Assembly (NCBI RefSeq): GCF_024448935.1
Contig: NZ_JAMOIE010000054.1
Coordinates: 1 to 34,166, forward strand
Length of the DNA: 34,166 nucleotides
DNA from: Stutzerimonas stutzeri
GTDB taxonomy: Bacteria > Pseudomonadota > Gammaproteobacteria > Pseudomonadales > Pseudomonadaceae
Reading direction: 5' to 3'
The number at the start of each line of letters is the position of its first letter. Positions within the stretch are counted from its first letter, which is position 1. Positions 30,671 through 34,166 of this stretch are shown here, one piece after another. The position numbers were made by a program, and so were the translations under genes. The notes under the pieces were generated by a model that worked only from the letters and a program-made list of their open reading frames with translations, was not told the DNA's origin and made no database searches.

Positions 30671-31597
30671 TCAGTCGCCAGTCACCTGCACGATGACCTT
30701 GCCGCGTACGTGGCCGGTCTGATTCAGCCGCATGGCGTCCGCCGCGCGTTCGAGCGCAAAGCGTTCGGCGATGGGTACTTCCAGCCGGCCATCTGCGGCC
30801 ATGTCCGCCAGCACCTGTAGATCCTCGCCACTGGGCCTTACCCAGATGTAGTGCCCGCCGGCCTCTGATACCGAAGCGTCAACGATAGAGGCGTGGCGAC
30901 CACCTTCGCGGAGCACCGCCCGGGTAACCGGCAGCACACCGCCGACGAAATCAGCGACCACATCCACCCCATCCGGCGCCAAGGCCCGTACCCGGTCGGC
31001 GAGCCCGTCGCCGTATTCCACCGGCTCGATGCCGAGCGCGCGGAGAAAGTCATGGTTTTTCCGCGAGGCCGTACCGATCACCCGCGCACCCAGGTTGCGG
31101 GCGATCTGCGCGCCCATCACGCCGACACCACCGGAGGCCGCATGCACCAGCACGGTGTCGTCCCGCTGCGTACCCAGCCGTGTCAGCAACTGATAGGCGG
31201 TGAGCCCGGCCAGCGGCAGCCCGGCGGCCTCATCCCAGCCCAGTGCCTCAGGCTTGCGCGCCACGGCTCGTACCGGAACGCTGACAAACTCGGCGTAGGT
31301 GCCGCCCTGAACGAAATCCTTGCGGGCGTAGGACAGCACCTGGTCACCCGGCTCGAATTCGGGCACATCGAAGCCCACCGCCTCCACCGTGCCGGCGACG
31401 TCCCAGCCGGGGATGACCGGGAAGAACGTCGGCATCACCGCATCGAGCTTGCCCGACATCAGTTTCCAGTCCACCGGGTTTACCGCAGCGCAACGCACGC
31501 GGATCAGCACTTCACCGGGCGCGACCTTGGGCATCGGCTGCTCGCTGAGTTGCAGAACTTCAGGCTCGCCGTAGCGCTCGTAGATCATTGCTTTCAT
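30671..31597 (-). CDS. Zinc-type NADP-dependent quinone oxidoreductase (MDR family)
   Basis: A 308-aa medium-chain reductase of the quinone oxidoreductase group. It has the GroES-like domain (MKAMIYERYGEPEVLQLSEQ; VRCAAVNPVDWKLMSG; IPGWDVAGTVEAVG) and the Rossmann domain with VLVHAASGGVGVMGAQIAR (about 140-158), the nucleotide-binding AxxGxxG loop. Catalytic zinc Cys/His ligands are not evident, as expected for quinone reductase-like members. GAGGACCTC precedes ATG 31597. It lies directly after the decayed SDR gene on the same strand, so the two may once have formed an operon for enone or quinone reduction. Confidence 0.93.
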   Translation of the reverse strand: MKAMIYERYGEPEVLQLSEQPMPKVAPGEVLIRVRCAAVNPVDWKLMSGKLDAVMPTFFPVIPGWDVAGTVEAVGFDVPEFEPGDQVLSYARKDFVQGGTYAEFVSVPVRAVARKPEALGWDEAAGLPLAGLTAYQLLTRLGTQRDDTVLVHAASGGVGVMGAQIARNLGARVIGTASRKNHDFLRALGIEPVEYGDGLADRVRALAPDGVDVVADFVGGVLPVTRAVLREGGRHASIVDASVSEAGGHYIWVRPSGEDLQVLADMAADGRLEVPIAERFALERAADAMRLNQTGHVRGKVIVQVTGD

Positions 31598-31607
31598 CGA
31601 GAGGTCC

Positions 31608-32165
31608 TCATGATTGATTGTTGTCGCTGAAGTTCGGGGTATAGCCCTTCTCGCCCAGCCGGCGCGGCGCGCCGATCAGGCAGTCTCCGGTGCTGAGCGC
31701 CTCGGTGAAACCCGCCCGGCGGATCTTGCCCATGCCGAGACCATATCGAATTCGGTGTTGAAGATGAAGTCGCCGAAGGGCCAGCCCGCCAGCTTGTCGA
31801 ACGCCACCGGCTGCAGGCCGTGGCGCCCGGCGGTGCGTTGCAGGCATCAGCCATTCCCGGCGGTTGCCGGACCGGAGAACAGGCAGCGGTTCGGCGACCC
31901 CCACGTTGATCTCCGCCCCGCGGCCCAGGTCCTGGTCGGGCCTGAGCGCGGCGTAGAATACGTGGATGATGGCGCCGGCCGTGGCGAGCGCTTCACGGGT
32001 GGCCGCCGCGTCGGTGAGGTCGAGGTTGAGCGTCTCGACATCGGGGACGAAGGTCCGACGCATGGTGCGAACATTGCAACTGCCGTCCTCGACCAGCGTT
32101 TCGACCCGCGCGTGTCCGAGGATGCCGCTGGCTCCCACGACGAGCGCCACTTTCGAATCAGTCAT
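31608..32165 (-). pseudogene. Decayed PRISE-type short-chain reductase
   Basis: Remnant of an SDR related to progesterone 5-beta-reductase/iridoid synthase-like proteins, normally about 350 aa but only 186 codons here. The Rossmann start is intact: KVALVVGASGILGHARVETL. The middle, including the catalytic Tyr/Lys region, is missing. The C-terminal part appears first in another frame (VAFDKLAGWPFGDFIFNTEF, about 31750-31810). It returns to the original frame near 31735 (MGKIRRAGFTEALST), as expected from a one-base deletion. At least one large deletion and one frameshift make it non-functional. Confidence 0.8.
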
Positions 32166-32381
32166 GAATGTTCCGCCCCCTGCCGCAACGCGCACGGCAG
32201 ACGTAGAAGGTTTCGGTTCGCCCTTTTAGTGACAGGGACACGGGCGGGCAATTCCGGACAGGGACAGCTGGTCCGCAGGAGAGCCGCCATTCGCCGGACG
32301 ATCTGAACCCAGGTCCGCAAACCGGCTCGAACGTGCACATAAGCGCCGAACCGTTGTGGCGCCTCAGCTTCGGAACTCTGC

Positions 32382-33740
32382 ATGAATTTTCTCGAATGGA
32401 TGGCCGTGCTCGGCGTCCTGCTGTTGATCCTCGCCCTGGCATCGGCCTACCTGCGCTGGCTGCCGGTCACCACCTCACTGATCTACCTCGGCTTCGGCCT
32501 GCTGATCGGGCAGCTCGGCATCGGCCTGTGGGAAATGGACTTCCTGTTGATCGCCGACTGGATGGAGCACCTCACGGAAGTCGTGGTACTGGTATCGCTG
32601 TTCGTCAGTGGCCTCAAACTGCGCATGCCGCTGGGCCATCCGGCCTGGAGGAGCACCTATGTTCTCGCCGGCCCGGTGATGCTCGCCTGCATCGCCGGAG
32701 TCGCGCTGTTCTGTCATTACCTGCTGGGACTGAACTGGGGCCTGGCGGTACTGACCGCCGCGATCCTGGCGCCGACCGACCCGGTGCTGGCCAGCCTGGT
32801 GCAAGTCAACAATTCCCGCGACAGCGATCACGTGCGCTATGGGCTGTCCGGCGAGGCCGGATTCAACGACGGTACCGCGTTCCCCTTCGTGGTGTTCGGC
32901 CTGCTGCTGATCGAGCAGGGAACCCTGGCTAGTGGCTGGGTGAGCGAATGGGCGCTGCATCGGCTGGTCTGGGCCGTACCGGCCGGCCTGGCATTCGGCT
33001 ACCTGCTTGGCCGTCTGATCGGCAAGCTGGCGATCTTCTTGCGTGCCCGCCATGCCGATACATCCATGTCGCCGAACGATTCGCTGGCGCTTGCACTGAT
33101 CGCACTGGCCTATGTCGGCGCCGAGCTGATCGGCGCCTGGGGCTTCCTCGCGGTGTTTGCCGCGGGCCTCGGCTTGCGTCACGCCGAGAAGGACGCAGCC
33201 AACGAGTCGGAAACCCCGTCCGAGGAGCTGATCGCCCAGGCCGTTCCGCACATGGCCGAAGACGGGACCCGTGAGCTGCCGCTGAAAGATGCCAGAATAG
33301 ATCAACCCAAGGTCGCCGCTGGGGTGATGATGGGCGATATCCTGACCTTTGGCGGCCAGCTGGAGCGCAGCCTGGAAGTACTGCTGGTGACTATCCTCGG
33401 CGTGCTGGTTTCGGTGCACTGGGACTGGCGCGCGGTGCCCCTGGCATTGGCGCTGTTCGTGGTGATCCGGCCGCTCAGCGTATGGCTGCTGATGCCGCGA
33501 CGCTACCTGGACCGCACCCAGTTGCTCACCGTCGGCTGGTTCGGCATCCGCGGCATCGGCAGCCTCTACTACCTGAGCTACGCCGTGACCCACGGCCTCC
33601 TGCCGGATGAAGCCGAGCAGGTTATCCAACTGGTCATTCCGGTGGTGGCGCTGAGCATCCTGATTCACGGCCTCAGCACCCAACCGTTATTGCGACGCTA
33701 CGAGCGCAGCCGTGAACAAACGCCGCCGTCAGAGGCCTGA
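32382..33740 (+). CDS. CPA1-type cation:proton antiporter
   Basis: A 452-aa inner-membrane Na+(K+)/H+ exchanger with about 12 hydrophobic segments, such as LLLILALASAYLRWLPVTTS and SLIYLGFGLLIGQLGIGLWE. The CPA1 ion-binding region is present: APTDPVLASLVQV (about 127-139) and SGEAGFNDGTAFPFVVFGLL (about 153-172), the latter with the Asn-Asp pair. A hydrophilic loop (about 265-310) precedes the last helices. Start ATG 32382. It probably contributes to pH and salt homeostasis and is unrelated to the mobile element. Confidence 0.92.
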   Translation: MNFLEWMAVLGVLLLILALASAYLRWLPVTTSLIYLGFGLLIGQLGIGLWEMDFLLIADWMEHLTEVVVLVSLFVSGLKLRMPLGHPAWRSTYVLAGPVMLACIAGVALFCHYLLGLNWGLAVLTAAILAPTDPVLASLVQVNNSRDSDHVRYGLSGEAGFNDGTAFPFVVFGLLLIEQGTLASGWVSEWALHRLVWAVPAGLAFGYLLGRLIGKLAIFLRARHADTSMSPNDSLALALIALAYVGAELIGAWGFLAVFAAGLGLRHAEKDAANESETPSEELIAQAVPHMAEDGTRELPLKDARIDQPKVAAGVMMGDILTFGGQLERSLEVLLVTILGVLVSVHWDWRAVPLALALFVVIRPLSVWLLMPRRYLDRTQLLTVGWFGIRGIGSLYYLSYAVTHGLLPDEAEQVIQLVIPVVALSILIHGLSTQPLLRRYERSREQTPPSEA

Positions 33741-33795
33741 CGGCATGGCAGCCCCGGACAGCCGAGCTGCGGTCGCTGCCGGCGGTCTGCAGCGA

Positions 33796-34011
33796 TCAGC
33801 TATCGGCGAGACGAAAACCGACCTTCATGGTGACCTGATAGTGTCCGACCTTGCCGTTTTCGACATGCCCGCGAATTTCGCCGACTTCGAACCATTCGAC
33901 ATTGCGCAGCGTTTTGCTGGCTTCGGCGATGCCGTTCTGGATCGCCTCGTCCACGCTGGTGCGCGAGGAACCGACAATCTCGATCTTCTTGTACGTGTGA
34001 TGATCCGACAT
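33796..34011 (-). CDS. Dodecin family flavin-binding protein
   Basis: A 71-aa dodecin: HHTYKKIEIVGSSRTSVDEA, then IAEASKTLRNVEWFEVGEIR and the closing GKVGHYQVTMKVGFRL. The Trp in NVEWFEV corresponds to the conserved flavin-stacking aromatic. Dodecins assemble into 12-mers that store or buffer flavins. Length is typical. AAGGGGAT lies about 8 bp before ATG 34011. It is convergent with the antiporter. Confidence 0.93.
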   Translation of the reverse strand: MSDHHTYKKIEIVGSSRTSVDEAIQNGIAEASKTLRNVEWFEVGEIRGHVENGKVGHYQVTMKVGFRLADS

Positions 34012-34108
34012 GAATGTATCCCCTTGTGGTCTGAGGAGCCTCCGCTCGGAATTGACGCGTCCTGTCCATTGAGGCCCGCAGAGCAGCCCGGAAGTTCAGC
34101 GAGGCGGC

Positions 34109-34166
34109 TCAATCGAGGCGCTGAATGTTTCGCGGGTTCACGCGATAAGCGCCGGCTGGGTGAGGT
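34109..34166 (-). CDS. C-terminal tail of an unidentified protein, cut by window edge
   Basis: The last codons of a minus-strand frame read PHPAGAYRVNPRNIQRLD then TGA at 34109. The context upstream of dodecin and the sensible residue mix suggest a real gene end, but too little is visible to name it. Confidence 0.4.
   Translation of the reverse strand, partial: PHPAGAYRVNPRNIQRLD

Noticed and set aside
1..34166. CRISPR arrays, tRNA or rRNA genes
   Set aside because: No regularly spaced repeat array beyond the three iterons and no cloverleaf or rRNA-like stretch was seen. The integrase does not visibly sit beside a tRNA gene.

Overview
The window reads as a Pseudomonas-like gammaproteobacterial chromosome segment (right, about 26.8-34.2 kb) next to one end of an integrative and conjugative element resembling the Tn4371 family (left, about 1-26.8 kb). 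This assignment comes from recalled gene families and gene order; no database search was possible. Both parts are GC-rich, except for one clearly AT-richer block at about 11.6-16.1 kb.

Element backbone: nearly all backbone genes lie on the minus strand. From the chromosomal junction inward they are a tyrosine integrase (26.6-25.4 kb), a YhcG/DUF1016 nuclease overlapping it by ATGA, RadC, DUF932, a large ParB-like protein, DUF736, DUF2958, DUF2285, a small AlpA-type HTH protein, a plasmid-type replication initiator, ParA, a small ParG/CopG-like protein, DUF2840, the TraF S26 peptidase, and a VirD2-like relaxase that runs off the left edge. ParA, the small protein, DUF2840 and TraF are joined by successive ATGA overlaps. 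A set of three 15-bp iteron-like repeats between repA and parA, and hairpins between traF and the relaxase, are candidate origin/centromere and oriT regions.

Cargo: three modules interrupt the backbone. Cargo 1 (7.85-10.78 kb) is a VOC/glyoxalase-fold protein, an MFS drug exporter and a divergent LysR regulator. Cargo 2 (about 11.6-16.1 kb) is a tightly packed low-GC operon: an acyl-CoA dehydrogenase-like protein with Asp at the usual catalytic Glu, a left-handed beta-helix acyltransferase, a Nudix hydrolase, a HAD hydrolase and an MFS exporter split by a frameshift in a run of eight G. It looks like a small-molecule modification and export pathway that I cannot match to a known one, and it is the best candidate for an undescribed system here. 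Cargo 3 (20.1-23.4 kb) is an AraC regulator with a LysE/RhtB exporter, then a second LysE/RhtB exporter with a divergent LysR regulator.

Chromosomal side: a short ferritin-like protein that seems internally shortened, an HExxH lipoprotein aminopeptidase, two tandem paralogous small lipoproteins, an LLM-class flavin oxidoreductase, a zinc-type quinone oxidoreductase, a decayed PRISE-type SDR pseudogene, a CPA1 cation/proton antiporter, a dodecin and the tail of an unidentified gene. Strong hairpin terminators separate most convergent pairs. An 83-bp inverted-repeat structure just upstream of the integrase is the best candidate for the element end.
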